Positions 49,521 through 64,000 of a stretch of DNA of 64,000 nt are shown piece after piece (the first letter of the stretch is position 1; every line of letters begins with the position of its first letter). The notes beneath the pieces are model-generated. The model ran no database searches. It was not told the DNA's origin and worked only from the letters and a program-made list of their open reading frames with translations. The position numbers and the translations under genes are program-made. Source of the DNA: Pelagibius sp965227505 (GTDB lineage Bacteria; Pseudomonadota; Alphaproteobacteria; Kiloniellales; Kiloniellaceae); the NCBI RefSeq assembly GCF_965227505.1, contig NZ_OZ245757.1, positions 4,774,001 through 4,838,000 of the forward strand, given 5' to 3'.

Positions 49521-50870
49521 CTAGACATTCAAGAGAAGGTGCTCGCGCTCCCAGGACGAGATGACCTGCTGGTAGGCGTCCAACTCTTCATACTTCACCA
49601 GGGTGACGGCCTGAATGAAGAGTGCCCCCAGCACCGGCTTCAGTGCCTTCGTGGAATTGAAGCGTTCCAGCGCATCATAAAGCGTGCGCGGCAGGGTGCG
49701 GGCGAGGCGGTAGGCGCTGCCCTCGATGGGCGCGCGTGGCTTCAGGTTTTCCGTCATGCCGAGGAAGCCGCAGGCCAGCGAGGCGGCGATCGCCAGATAG
49801 GGGTTGGCGTCGGCGCCGGCCAGACGGTTCTCGACCCGGCGGTTTTCGGGGCCCGAGTTCGGCACCCGCAGGCCGACGGTGCGGTTGTCGTAGCCCCAGT
49901 GGGTGTTGATCGGCGCGTCGTAGTCCGGCATCAGCCGGCGGTAGCTGTTCACGTTGGGCGCCAGAAGCGGCATTACCGTCGGCAGGTAGCGCTGCAGGCC
50001 GGCGATGTGCTTGCGGAAGAGCGCGGTGTCCTTGCCCGACTTTGTGGCGAAGAGGTTGCGGCCGGTCTTGGCGTCCAGCACCGACTGGTGGACGTGCATG
50101 GAACTGCCCGGCTGGCCCTGCATCGGCTTGGCCATGAAGGTGGCGTAGACTTTGCCGCGCAGGCCGGCTTCGCGCACCGCGCGCTTGAAGAGAAAGGCCT
50201 GGTCGGCGAGGCGCAGGGCGTCGCCGTGGTTGAAGTTCATCTCCATCTGAGCCGCCCCGCCCTCGTGGGTCAGGGTGTCGATGTCGATGTTCATCGCCTC
50301 GCAGAAGTCGTAGACCTCCTCGAAGATCGGATCGAACTCGTTGACCGCGTCCAGGCCGTAGGCCTGGCGGCTGGTCTCGCGGCGCCCGGAGCGGCCGATC
50401 GGCGGCTCCAGCGGGTAATCCGGGTCGGTGTTCACGTCGACCAGGAAGAACTCCAACTCCGGGGCCACGGTGGGCATCCACCCCTGCGCGGCGTAGAGTT
50501 CCAGGACCTGCTTCAGAATGCGCCGCGGGGCGATCTCCACTGGCTCGTGGCTGAAGTGAAAGGCATCGCAGATGACCTGGGCGGTTGGCTCCTCGTACCA
50601 GGGGACGATGCGGATCGTCTCCTCGTCCGGGACCAGGTAGACGTCCTTGGTGGAGGCGCTGACGACGGAACTGGGGTCTTCGGGATAGTCGCCGTTCACG
50701 GTCTGGACGAAAACATCCTCCGGTATGCGAAGTCCGTGGCGGCGCATGCCGTCGAGGAACTTCTTGGCCGGCAGGATCTTGCCCCGGGCGATGCCGGCCA
50801 TGTCCGGCACCAGGCATTCGACCTCGTCGATCCGGTTGTCCTTCAAAAAGGCTTCGATGGCGGAACTCAT
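49521..50870 (-). CDS. Glutamine synthetase family protein (gamma-glutamylputrescine synthetase-like)
   Basis: A 449-residue type I glutamine-synthetase-fold enzyme from the ATG at 50870 (AGGTG ribosome site). The ATP/metal sites are in APELEFFLVDVN, GAAQMEMNFNHGDALRLADQAFLFK, ATFMAKPMQGQPGSSMHVHQS and RVENRLAGADANPYLAIAASLA. The adenylylation-tyrosine segment of true GlnA is not evident and the context is putrescine genes, so PuuA-like ligation of glutamate to putrescine is likely. A spectrum of other amines is possible in this family. Confidence 0.86.
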   Translation of the reverse strand: MSSAIEAFLKDNRIDEVECLVPDMAGIARGKILPAKKFLDGMRRHGLRIPEDVFVQTVNGDYPEDPSSVVSASTKDVYLVPDEETIRIVPWYEEPTAQVICDAFHFSHEPVEIAPRRILKQVLELYAAQGWMPTVAPELEFFLVDVNTDPDYPLEPPIGRSGRRETSRQAYGLDAVNEFDPIFEEVYDFCEAMNIDIDTLTHEGGAAQMEMNFNHGDALRLADQAFLFKRAVREAGLRGKVYATFMAKPMQGQPGSSMHVHQSVLDAKTGRNLFATKSGKDTALFRKHIAGLQRYLPTVMPLLAPNVNSYRRLMPDYDAPINTHWGYDNRTVGLRVPNSGPENRRVENRLAGADANPYLAIAASLACGFLGMTENLKPRAPIEGSAYRLARTLPRTLYDALERFNSTKALKPVLGALFIQAVTLVKYEELDAYQQVISSWEREHLLLNV

Positions 50871-50964
50871 GATCACCTGCGTGTTGATTTGCGCAAACCG
50901 CTAACACGGCCTTCGCGCGACTGGCAAGCGGACCGGGCGGGCTTTGGACTTCGGGGAAGGGCGG

Positions 50965-51828
50965 TCAGCCGCGTCCCAGCAGTTCGTAAAGAGCGACGGC
51001 GGCGGCGTTGGAGATGTTCAGGGACTCGATGGGCGGGCGGGTCGGCAGCCGCACCAGAAGGTCGCAGCGCTCCCGCGTCAGCCGGCGCAGCCCGCTGCCT
51101 TCGGCGCCCAGCACCAGGGCCACGGCTTCGGCCGGATCGCTGCCGGCCAGGGACCCGGGGGCCTCGCCGGCGAGGCCGAGACACCAGAAGCCGGCCTCCT
51201 TCAGGCTGTCGAGGGCCCGGGCCAGATTGGTGACCTTTATATAGGGAACCACCTCCAGCGCGCCCGAGGCGGACTTGGCCAGGGTGCCGCTCTCCTCCGG
51301 CGCGCCCTTGTCCAGGCTGACCACGGCGAGGGCGCCGAAGGCGGCGGCGGAGCGCAGGACGGCCCCCACGTTGTGGGGATCGGTCACCTGGTCCAGCAGC
51401 AGGATGACCCGCCGCGCGGCTGCATCCTGTCCGCCGCCGGTGGCGACCTCCTCCAGAAACGGCTGGTCCAGCGGCGCGACCTGGGCCGCCAGGCCCTGGT
51501 GGACCGCGCCTTCTGGGAGGAAAGCCTCGATTTCCGGGCGGCTCAGGGTCTCGGCGGCGACCTGTGCGTGGGCCGCGGCGCGCTCCTGGCGCAGGCGCTG
51601 TCCCCAGGTCTGGGCCGCTTCCGGGCTGAGCAGCAGCCGCTGGATGCGCCGCCGCGGGTTGGCGAGGGCGGCAAGCACCGGGTGGACGCCGTAGAGCCAG
51701 AGGCCGCCGGCGGAGGACGTCCCGGCGCTGCGCCGCCGCGCGGAGTCGCGGCCGGAGGGGGCGGAACGCCCGGTACCCCGGTGTTTGCGGCCGGCGCCGG
51801 AGGCGAGCTTGGGCTTGCGTTTGGCCAT
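50965..51828 (-). CDS. rlmB: TrmH/RlmB family RNA 2'-O-methyltransferase
   Basis: A 287-residue SpoU-class enzyme that methylates ribose 2'-OH, most likely G2251 of 23S rRNA. The SpoU knot motifs are VILLLDQVTDPHNVGAVLRSAAAFG, EAVALVLGAEGSGLRRLTRERCD and IESLNISNAAAVALYELL. An N-terminal substrate-binding domain (WLYGVHPVLAALANPRRRIQRLLLS) and a basic tail at the start are as in RlmB. It sits upstream of the tRNA-tuf block in opposite orientation. Confidence 0.9.
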   Translation of the reverse strand: MAKRKPKLASGAGRKHRGTGRSAPSGRDSARRRSAGTSSAGGLWLYGVHPVLAALANPRRRIQRLLLSPEAAQTWGQRLRQERAAAHAQVAAETLSRPEIEAFLPEGAVHQGLAAQVAPLDQPFLEEVATGGGQDAAARRVILLLDQVTDPHNVGAVLRSAAAFGALAVVSLDKGAPEESGTLAKSASGALEVVPYIKVTNLARALDSLKEAGFWCLGLAGEAPGSLAGSDPAEAVALVLGAEGSGLRRLTRERCDLLVRLPTRPPIESLNISNAAAVALYELLGRG

Positions 51829-51932
51829 CTCGAGACCTACTATTTAATAGACAGGCAGCAGCGTTTCTCTGCGCTCCTTTCGACCAGCCGATGAAAATGG
51901 TCGGAAAGGGGCGCTATTGCCGTGTTTAGAAG

Positions 51933-51961
51933 TTGACAGGCTGAATTAAATCAACATATTT
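51933..51961 (+). promoter_or_regulatory. Promoter of the tRNA-Tyr / tRNA-Gly / tuf block
   Basis: A perfect TTGACA, then 16-17 bp, then CATATT or ATATTT, about 35 bases before the mature tRNA-Tyr. The AT-rich spacer stands out. This fits a strong stable-RNA promoter. Confidence 0.7.
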
Positions 51962-51994
51962 CGCAACTCCATCGCACCACCGGTTGCGTCGGCT

Positions 51995-52079
51995 GGAGGG
52001 GTGCCCGAGTGGCTAAAGGGGACGGGCTGTAAACCCGTTGGCTATGCCTACGTTGGTTCGAATCCAACCCCCTCCACCA
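51995..52079 (+). tRNA. tRNA-Tyr (GUA)
   Basis: An 85-nt class II tRNA with a long variable arm; acceptor GGAGGGG pairs with CCCCTCC before A and an encoded CCA. The anticodon loop is CTGTAAA, giving GTA. Confidence 0.96.
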
Positions 52080-52133
52080 TCAGATCCCTCCGGATGGGAT
52101 GCGGAGCGCGCAGAGGCTGGGTGCGGGGGCGTT

Positions 52134-52207
52134 GCGGGTGTAGCTCAGTGGTAGAGCTCCAGCCTTCCAAGCTGGCTACGCGGGTTCGATTCCCGCCACC
52201 CGCTCCA
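52134..52207 (+). tRNA. tRNA-Gly (UCC)
   Basis: A 74-nt cloverleaf from GCGGGTGTAGCTCAG, with acceptor CACCCGC, T and an encoded CCA. The anticodon loop CTTCCAA gives TCC. It lies 54 bases after tRNA-Tyr and 85 before tuf, an order shared with many proteobacteria. Confidence 0.96.
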
Positions 52208-52292
52208 GATTCAGAAGAACCGGGCCGCGAAGGGCCCGGGCCGGCATGCAACTCAATGGCGCGCCTGAGACGACGACAGGAACGATAAGGTA

Positions 52293-53483
52293 ATGGCGAA
52301 GGAAAAGTTTGAGCGTACGAAGCCGCACTGCAACGTTGGCACGATTGGTCATGTTGACCATGGCAAGACGACGTTGACGGCCGCGATTACGAAGGTTCTT
52401 GCGGAGGCTGGCGGGGCTGAGTTTTCGGCTTACGACCAGATTGACAAGGCGCCTGAGGAGAAGGCCCGGGGCATTACGATTTCGACGGCGCATGTGGAGT
52501 ACGAGACGGCGAACCGTCACTATGCGCATGTGGACTGCCCGGGTCACGCGGACTACGTGAAGAACATGATCACCGGGGCTGCGCAGATGGACGGCGCGAT
52601 CCTGGTCGTTTCGGCTGCCGACGGTCCGATGCCGCAGACGCGCGAGCACATCCTTCTGGCGCGCCAGGTCGGCGTTCCGGCGATTGTCGTGTTCATGAAC
52701 AAGGTCGACCAGGTCGACGACGCGGAGCTTCTGGAGCTTGTGGAGTTGGAGATCCGCGAGCTTCTGTCTTCCTACGACTTCCCCGGGGACGACATTCCGA
52801 TCGTTCAGGGCTCTGCGCTTGCGGCGCTGGAGGACGGCGACGCTGCGATCGGCAAGGAAGCGATCCAGAAGCTCATGGAAGCGGTTGACAGCTACATCCC
52901 GCAGCCGGACCGCCCGAAGGACAAGCCGTTCCTGATGCCGATCGAGGACGTTTTCTCGATTTCGGGCCGTGGAACGGTTGTGACGGGTCGTGTTGAGTCT
53001 GGGATCGTGAAGGTCGGCGACGAGATTGAGATCGTCGGGATCCGGGAGACGCAGAAGACGACCTGCACGGGCGTCGAGATGTTCCGCAAGCTTCTGGACT
53101 CGGGCGAGGCGGGCGACAACATCGGCGCGCTGCTGCGCGGTGTGGGCCGCGAGGACGTTGAGCGGGGCCAGGTTCTGGCCAAGCCGGGCTCGATCACGCC
53201 GCACACGAACTTCACGGCGGAGGCCTACATCCTGACGAAGGAAGAGGGCGGCCGCCACACGCCGTTTTTCACCAACTACCGGCCGCAGTTTTACTTCCGC
53301 ACGACGGACGTGACGGGTGTTGTGACGCTGCCCGAGGGCACGGAGATGGTGATGCCGGGCGACAATGTGTCGATGTCGGTGGAGCTGATCGCGCCGATCG
53401 CGATGGACGAGGGCCTGCGCTTCGCCATCCGCGAAGGCGGACGCACCGTCGGCGCCGGCGTCGTCGCCGGGATCAGTAAGTAA
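52293..53483 (+). CDS. tuf: Elongation factor Tu
   Basis: EF-Tu brings aminoacyl-tRNA to the ribosome using GTP. The 396-residue protein shows G1 GHVDHGKTT (about 19-27), the effector ITISTAHVEYET, G3 DCPGHADYVKNM, G4 NKVDQ and G5 SALAALE, then domains II and III ending VGAGVVAGISK. Codon use contains more GTT, GCT, CTT and GGT than flanking genes. It lies between tRNA-Gly and tRNA-Trp and is probably cotranscribed with the tRNAs. A second tuf copy in the str operon is usual but is outside the window. Confidence 0.98.
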   Translation: MAKEKFERTKPHCNVGTIGHVDHGKTTLTAAITKVLAEAGGAEFSAYDQIDKAPEEKARGITISTAHVEYETANRHYAHVDCPGHADYVKNMITGAAQMDGAILVVSAADGPMPQTREHILLARQVGVPAIVVFMNKVDQVDDAELLELVELEIRELLSSYDFPGDDIPIVQGSALAALEDGDAAIGKEAIQKLMEAVDSYIPQPDRPKDKPFLMPIEDVFSISGRGTVVTGRVESGIVKVGDEIEIVGIRETQKTTCTGVEMFRKLLDSGEAGDNIGALLRGVGREDVERGQVLAKPGSITPHTNFTAEAYILTKEEGGRHTPFFTNYRPQFYFRTTDVTGVVTLPEGTEMVMPGDNVSMSVELIAPIAMDEGLRFAIREGGRTVGAGVVAGISK

Positions 53484-53651
53484 GTTTGAAAGTCAGTCGT
53501 TAGGTCGTCTGCGGGTTCGCGCTTCCTATATAGAAGTCTGTGGGGAGCGGCAGGCCCGCCGGCGACGCTCCGGAGGTCAGGCGGCCGGGGGCGGGCGCCC
53601 TCAAAAAGTGAGGCGCAGTTCAAGAACCCCCAAGCCTGCCACGCGGTGCGA

Positions 53652-53727
53652 AGGAGTGTAGCTCAATTGGCAGAGCACCGGTCTCCAAAACCGGGGGTTG
53701 TGGGTTCGAGTCCCTCCACTCCTGCCA
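53652..53727 (+). tRNA. tRNA-Trp (CCA)
   Basis: A 76-nt cloverleaf from AGGAGTG to CACTCCT, G and an encoded CCA. The anticodon loop CTCCAAA gives CCA. It lies between tuf and secE, its usual place. Confidence 0.97.
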
Positions 53728-53876
53728 GCGCAGGCGCCGGAGCGGACCAGTTGCAAGCCCAGGGGGCGGGTGGCCGGCAGAAGGCCGGCCCCGGGTCCGC
53801 AGGGCAGGCGATGTCGTGGCAGTCAGGACCGCGCTGATCGGCGCGGTTTACGTGTTGTAGGAAACAGAAAAAGCCG

Positions 53877-54074
53877 ATGGCGATGATTAACCCGGCGCAG
53901 TTCGTCCGAGAGGTGCTGGGCGAGGTCAAGAAAGTGACCTGGCCCACCAGAAAGGAAACCACGGTCACCACCATCATGGTGCTGATCATGGTGATTCTCG
54001 CGGCGATCTTCTTTTTCGTGGTCGACTGGGTGTTGTCCAACGCCGTGCAGCTGGTTCTGGGATTTGGGGGCTGA
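53877..54074 (+). CDS. secE: Preprotein translocase subunit SecE
   Basis: A 65-residue SecE with the short single-helix alphaproteobacterial form. The amphipathic stretch FVREVLGEVKKVTWPTRKETTVTTIMVLIM contains the conserved VTWPTRKE, then one membrane helix (about 33-55). It forms the SecYEG channel core. A second ATG two codons later is an alternative start. nusG follows after 4 bases. Confidence 0.96.
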   Translation: MAMINPAQFVREVLGEVKKVTWPTRKETTVTTIMVLIMVILAAIFFFVVDWVLSNAVQLVLGFGG

Positions 54075-54078
54075 TCCG

Positions 54079-54606
54079 ATGGCAATGCATTGGTATGTCC
54101 TGCACGTCTACTCCGGCTTCGAGAAGAAGGTGGCGGAGGCGATCACGGAACAGGCCCGCCAGAAGGGCATGGAAGACCTCTTCGAGCAGGTCCTGGTGCC
54201 GACCGAAGAGGTCGTGGAGCTGCGCCGCGGGCAGAAGGTGAATGCCGAGCGCAAGTTCTTTCCCGGCTACGTGCTGCTGCGGATGGAGTTGACCGACGAG
54301 TCCTGGCATCTGGTCAAGAACACGCCGAAGGTGACCGGATTCCTGGGCAACCGGAAGCCGACGCCGATCTCCGCGAAGGAGGCCGACCGCATTCTGCGCC
54401 AGGTTCAGGAAGGCGTGGAGCGGCCGAAGCCCTCCATCATCTTCGAGATCGGCGAGCAGGTGCGGGTGGCCGACGGCCCCTTCACCTCCTTCAACGGCAT
54501 GGTCGAGGAGGTCGACGAGGAGCGGGCCCGCCTCAAGGTGGCGGTCTCGATTTTCGGGCGCTCGACACCGGTGGAACTGGAGTACTCGCAGGTCGAGAAG
54601 CTGTAA
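54079..54606 (+). CDS. nusG: Transcription termination/antitermination protein NusG
   Basis: A 175-residue NusG. The N-terminal domain begins MAMHWYVLHVYSGFEKKVAEAI, with KFFPGYVLLRMELTDESWHLVKNTPKVTGFLG. The KOW domain is FEIGEQVRVADGPFTSFNGMVEEVDEERARLKVAVSIFGRSTPVELEYSQVEKL. It links RNA polymerase to Rho and the ribosome. The ATG at 54079 gives the usual length; the earlier TTG overlaps secE. Confidence 0.97.
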   Translation: MAMHWYVLHVYSGFEKKVAEAITEQARQKGMEDLFEQVLVPTEEVVELRRGQKVNAERKFFPGYVLLRMELTDESWHLVKNTPKVTGFLGNRKPTPISAKEADRILRQVQEGVERPKPSIIFEIGEQVRVADGPFTSFNGMVEEVDEERARLKVAVSIFGRSTPVELEYSQVEKL

Positions 54607-54619
54607 CGATTTGTTAACC

Positions 54620-54641
54620 ATTCGGACGGGACTGTCCGAAT
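54620..54641 (+). promoter_or_regulatory. Hairpin in the rplKA leader
   Basis: ATTCGGAC-GGGACT-GTCCGAAT, an 8-bp perfect stem in the 114-base gap before rplK. There is no T-tract, so it is not a plain terminator. A role in L1 feedback control is possible but not shown. Confidence 0.4.
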
Positions 54642-54720
54642 CTGCGGGAGGCCTTGCCCGACTAAAGTCCACGGGGCCGGGCCGTACCGCAAAACCCTAG
54701 ACGTATGAAAGGGATAGCAA

Positions 54721-55149
54721 GTGGCAAAGAAAGTAGCAGGCTACATCAAGCTGGAGATCCCGGCTGGTCAGGCGAACCCCTCGCCGCCGGTGGGTCCCGC
54801 GCTTGGTGCCCGCGGCCTGAACATCATGGAGTTCTGCAAGGCCTTCAACGCGGCCACCCAGAACATCGAGCAGGGCGCGCCGACGCCGGTCGTGATCACG
54901 GCCTACTCGGACCGCTCCTTCTCCTTCGAGACCAAGACCGCCCCGGCGAGCTACTACCTGCGCAAGGCGGCCAAGGTCTCCAAGGGCTCTTCGGTGCCCA
55001 ACCGGGACAAGGTGGGCAAGGTCAGCATGGCCCAGGTGCGCGAGATCGCCGAAGCCAAGATGCAGGACCTCAACGCGAACGACATCGACGCCGCCGCCAA
55101 GATCATCATGGGCTCGGCGCGCTCGATGGGCATCGAAGTGACGGAGTAA
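54721..55149 (+). CDS. rplK: 50S ribosomal protein L11
   Basis: A 142-residue L11 with a GTG start (AAAGGG upstream). It has the KLEIPAGQANPSPPVGPALGARGLNIMEFCKAFNA N-terminal domain and the RNA-binding C-terminal domain ending AAAKIIMGSARSMGIEV. L11 shapes the GTPase-associated centre and is needed for RelA response. Confidence 0.98.
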   Translation: MAKKVAGYIKLEIPAGQANPSPPVGPALGARGLNIMEFCKAFNAATQNIEQGAPTPVVITAYSDRSFSFETKTAPASYYLRKAAKVSKGSSVPNRDKVGKVSMAQVREIAEAKMQDLNANDIDAAAKIIMGSARSMGIEVTE

Positions 55150-55153
55150 GGCC

Positions 55154-55849
55154 ATGGGATTTCAGGGAAAGCGGCTGAAGTCGGCCTACGACGGGATTGA
55201 CCGCAAGGCGGTTTACGACGTCGGTGAAGCGGTGAAGCTGATCAAGGAGCGCGCCAAGGCGAAGTTCGACGAGACCATTGAGATCTCGATGAACCTGGGC
55301 GTCGACCCGCGCCATGCCGACCAGAACGTGCGCGGCGTCGTGTCGCTGCCACACGGCACCGGCAAGACCGTCCGGGTCGCCGTCTTCGCCAAGGGCCCGA
55401 AGGCCGACGAGGCGCGCGAGGCGGGGGCCGACATCGTCGGCGCCGAGGACCTGGCGGAGAAGATCCAGGGCGGCGACATGGATTTCGACCGCTGCATCGC
55501 CACGCCGGACATGATGCCGGTGGTGGGGCGCCTGGGTAAGGTGCTGGGCCCGCGCGGCCTGATGCCGAACCCCAAGCTGGGCACGGTGACCGCCGACGTC
55601 ACCGCGGCGATCCAGGCCGTCAAGGGCGGCCAGGTGGAGTTTCGTGCCGAGAAGGCGGGAATCGTCCATGCCGGCGTCGGCAAGGCAAGCTTTGGCGAAG
55701 AAGCCTTGGTCGAGAACGTGAAGGCCTTTGTCGAGGCCATCTCCCGCGCCAAGCCGAGCGGCGCCAAGGGAACCTACATCAAGCGCATCGCCCTCTCCTC
55801 CACCATGGGGCCGGGGCTGCGTGTGGAACTGGGCAGCATCCAGGCCTGA
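55154..55849 (+). CDS. rplA: 50S ribosomal protein L1
   Basis: A 231-residue L1 starting 4 bases after rplK. DETIEISMNLGVDPRHADQNVRGVVSLPHGTGKTVRVAVFAKG and the domain II segment MMPVVGRLGKVLGPRGLMPNPKLGTVT are canonical. L1 binds the 23S stalk and its own mRNA in known species. Confidence 0.98.
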   Translation: MGFQGKRLKSAYDGIDRKAVYDVGEAVKLIKERAKAKFDETIEISMNLGVDPRHADQNVRGVVSLPHGTGKTVRVAVFAKGPKADEAREAGADIVGAEDLAEKIQGGDMDFDRCIATPDMMPVVGRLGKVLGPRGLMPNPKLGTVTADVTAAIQAVKGGQVEFRAEKAGIVHAGVGKASFGEEALVENVKAFVEAISRAKPSGAKGTYIKRIALSSTMGPGLRVELGSIQA

Positions 55850-56046
55850 TCGGGTCTGACTGCCACACAGGAATTCCGGCTGCGGGCCTTTCAGGGTTCG
55901 AGGCTGGAGTGGGCGGCGGCAAGCCGTCGTCCGACCTGTCCGAGACTGCAGGTGCTGCTCTCGGATCCGTGCTCGACAAGAGGGCGGTTCCGGGGGCGGT
56001 TTAAGCCCCAGCGGGCCTGCATAGACGGGAGCACAGGGTTTCACGG

Positions 56047-56192
56047 CAGGCGGGGGGATACCCCAGCTTGTCATGAGGCTTGAACTTCCGGGACAGGCGA
56101 GCCGGATTGCCGGAGCCTTATGTCCGGTGGTCCTCGTTGAAACCGGAAGGACCGCGATGGTGCGGTCCGACCAACTAGAGCGGAAGTGACTC
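56047..56192 (+). promoter_or_regulatory. Ribosomal protein L10 leader (rplJL autoregulation)
   Basis: The 343-base gap between rplA and rplJ. Its last 145 bases contain nested stems, including GGACCGC-GATGGT-GCGGTCC at 56149-56168 and CCGG/CCGG helices around 56111-56146. This matches the position and form of the L10 leader, where L10-L12 bind to limit rplJL translation. The first 190 bases (55850-56046) show nothing definite. Assignment is by context. Confidence 0.6.
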
Positions 56193-56711
56193 GTGGACCG
56201 ATCTCAAAAAGAAGAGCTGGTCGCCAGTCTGCATCGCACGTTCAGCGAGACGACCTTGGTGATCGTCACCCAGCAAAGCGGGATGACGGTGGCCGAGGCT
56301 TCGTCGCTGAGGCGTCAGATGCTCGAGGCGGGTGCCAGCTACAAGGTGACGAAGAATCGGCTCACGCGTCTTGCCCTCGAGGGTACGAAGTTCGAAGCGC
56401 TGAAGGAGTTGTTCACCGGGCCGACGGCAATTGCCGTTTCGGAGGACCCGGTGGCGGCTGCCAAGGTCTGCGTCTCGTTTGCGAAAGGCAACGAGAAGCT
56501 GACCATCGTCGGCGGTGCAATGGGCGAGAACCAGCTTGATCCGGATGCGATCAAGGCTCTTGCCACCCTGCCGTCGCTCGACGAACTGCGCGGAAAGCTG
56601 ATCGGTGTTCTGCAGGCCCCGGCCACCAAGCTGGCCGGTGTCACGCAGGCCCCCGCGTCTCAGCTTGCCCGCGTGTTCAGCGCTTACGGCTCTGAGGGAG
56701 AGGCCGCGTAA
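56193..56711 (+). CDS. rplJ: 50S ribosomal protein L10
   Basis: A 172-residue L10 with a GTG start. DRSQKEELVASLHRTFSETTLVIVTQQSGMTVAEASSLRRQMLEAGASYKVTKNRLTRLALEGT is the rRNA-binding domain; the C-terminal helix that binds L7/L12 dimers is QLARVFSAYGSEGEAA. The upstream leader is a likely autoregulatory site. Confidence 0.97.
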   Translation: MDRSQKEELVASLHRTFSETTLVIVTQQSGMTVAEASSLRRQMLEAGASYKVTKNRLTRLALEGTKFEALKELFTGPTAIAVSEDPVAAAKVCVSFAKGNEKLTIVGGAMGENQLDPDAIKALATLPSLDELRGKLIGVLQAPATKLAGVTQAPASQLARVFSAYGSEGEAA

Positions 56712-56754
56712 GCCTCGTCAACGACGAGAGTTCAAGCCTAGGAGAAAGTAAGAC

Positions 56755-57135
56755 ATGGCTGATTTGGATAAACTGGTTGATGAGCTGTCGAAGCTCACCG
56801 TCATCGAGGCGGCCGAGCTGGCCAAGAAGCTGGAAGACACCTGGGGTGTCTCCGCGGCGGCTCCGGTGGCTGTGGCCGCCGTTGCCGGTGCGCCGGCCGA
56901 AGGCGGTGCTGCGGCGGCCGAGAAGGACGAGTTCGACGTCGTTCTGGCTTCTGCCGGCGACAAGAAGATCAACGTCATCAAAGAGGTTCGCGCCATCACC
57001 GGCCTGGGCCTGAAGGAGGCGAAGGATCTGGTCGAAGGTGCGCCGAAGCCCGTCAAGGAAGGCGTCGGCAAAGACGAAGCCGAAGAGCTCAAGAAGAAGC
57101 TCGAAGAGGCTGGTGCGTCGGTCGAGCTCAAGTAG
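56755..57135 (+). CDS. rplL: 50S ribosomal protein L7/L12
   Basis: A 126-residue L7/L12. The N-terminal dimer domain is DLDKLVDELSKLTVIEAAELAKKLEDTWGV; an alanine/valine hinge follows; the C-terminal factor-binding domain is EKDEFDVVLASAGDKKINVIKEVRAITGLGLKEAKDLVEGAPKPVKEGV. A GGAGAAAG ribosome site precedes it. It recruits translational GTPases. Confidence 0.98.
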   Translation: MADLDKLVDELSKLTVIEAAELAKKLEDTWGVSAAAPVAVAAVAGAPAEGGAAAAEKDEFDVVLASAGDKKINVIKEVRAITGLGLKEAKDLVEGAPKPVKEGVGKDEAEELKKKLEEAGASVELK

Positions 57136-57164
57136 CTTGCCCGACCGCACAATCGGAAGACCCG

Positions 57165-57203
57165 GCCGGCGGGCGCCCCTTGGGCGCGCGCCGCGCCGGC
57201 TTT
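57165..57203 (+). terminator. Attenuator-like hairpin between rplL and rpoB
   Basis: GCCGGCG at 57165 pairs with CGCCGGC at the end of the element (57200), with an inner GGGCGCCCCTTGGGCGC hairpin, then TTTC. A partial terminator at this place is well known in enterobacteria; here it is inferred from position and form. Confidence 0.5.
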
Positions 57204-57411
57204 CGGCGTCGCCCCAGGGCTTTCGGGGCTGACGCAGCGTTTTTACCCGCGACCCGGTGTTCGGGCTGTGGGAAAGGGCCTTGGGGATTGGGCCCGGCCA
57301 GCAATCCCCGAGCCGGGCCGAAGCTGAGGGTCCGGTGACAAGAGCGGAGAAGCGCGGTGCCGGCCACGCTTGGACGTTCGGCTCAGCGACGTGAACGAGG
57401 ACACGACAAAC

Positions 57412-61578
<4,167 letters not shown>

Positions 61579-61642
61579 GCGGGGGAGCGTCAGCGCCCTG
61601 CCTTCGCCTCTGCAACAACAGTAAATCGATCGGGAGAAACCG

Positions 61643-64000
<2,358 letters not shown>

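Noticed and set aside
53646..53837. A 63-codon open frame over tRNA-Trp
   Set aside because: It reads through the tRNA gene and has no ribosome site or homology.

Overview
The window is high-GC DNA from an alphaproteobacterium. A Rhodospirillales-like marine or soil lineage is my best guess, from the gene content and the rRNA-free tRNA-Tyr / tRNA-Gly / tuf / tRNA-Trp / secE / nusG / rplKAJL / rpoBC order at the right end. No ribosomal RNA, CRISPR array, insertion sequence or prophage was seen. The translation/transcription block (51.9-64.0 kb) is the conserved core; rpoC runs off the right edge. The rest is metabolic and regulatory accessory DNA.

Left part (0.1-13.9 kb): a TRAP transporter (dctP, dctQ, dctM), a SAM methyltransferase, a GNAT acetyltransferase and urocanate hydratase lie on the minus strand. 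They are followed by an unrelated stretch (secreted protein, SUMF1-domain protein, ABM monooxygenase with a MarR regulator), then hutC, hutG, hutI and hutF. HutF plus HutG give the two-step route from formiminoglutamate to glutamate. No histidase (hutH) is present. A perfect TTGTATATACAA operator core lies before hutU, between hutC and hutG, and between hutI and hutF. A fourth identical copy lies between a FAD oxidoreductase and a non-pyrrolysine MttB-family methyltransferase at 17.6-20.8 kb, which suggests that this demethylation pair belongs to the same regulon.

Middle (14-44 kb): an ArsR regulator with three tandem AHSA1/START-domain genes and a DUF899 gene; a DMT exporter and a four-helix signal peptidase I; a fatty acid desaturase divergent from an XRE regulator; a GFA / periplasmic-binding-like / amidase operon; FliN-, PilZ- and YajQ-type proteins within 2 kb; and a trimethylamine-dehydrogenase-like flavoenzyme divergent from an esterase. 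Then come two XRE regulators, a cupin, a PNPOx-like protein, two tiny coupled membrane proteins, a DCC (DUF393)-Coq7 fusion, a CIA30 lipoprotein and a renalase-like flavoprotein. Two candidate small RNAs with intrinsic terminators lie at 28.8 kb and 33.4 kb; the second resembles the alphaproteobacterial mmgR/suhB class.

Right accessory part (44.1-51.8 kb): tRNA-Thr and a putrescine/polyamine catabolic set (aldehyde dehydrogenase, N-carbamoylputrescine amidase, omega-aminotransferase, gamma-glutamylputrescine-synthetase-like protein), then an RlmB/TrmH rRNA methyltransferase. Dispersed palindromic repeats sit mainly between convergent genes. Short tandem duplications of 11-18 bp are common between 27 and 43 kb; two of them begin at a stop codon.
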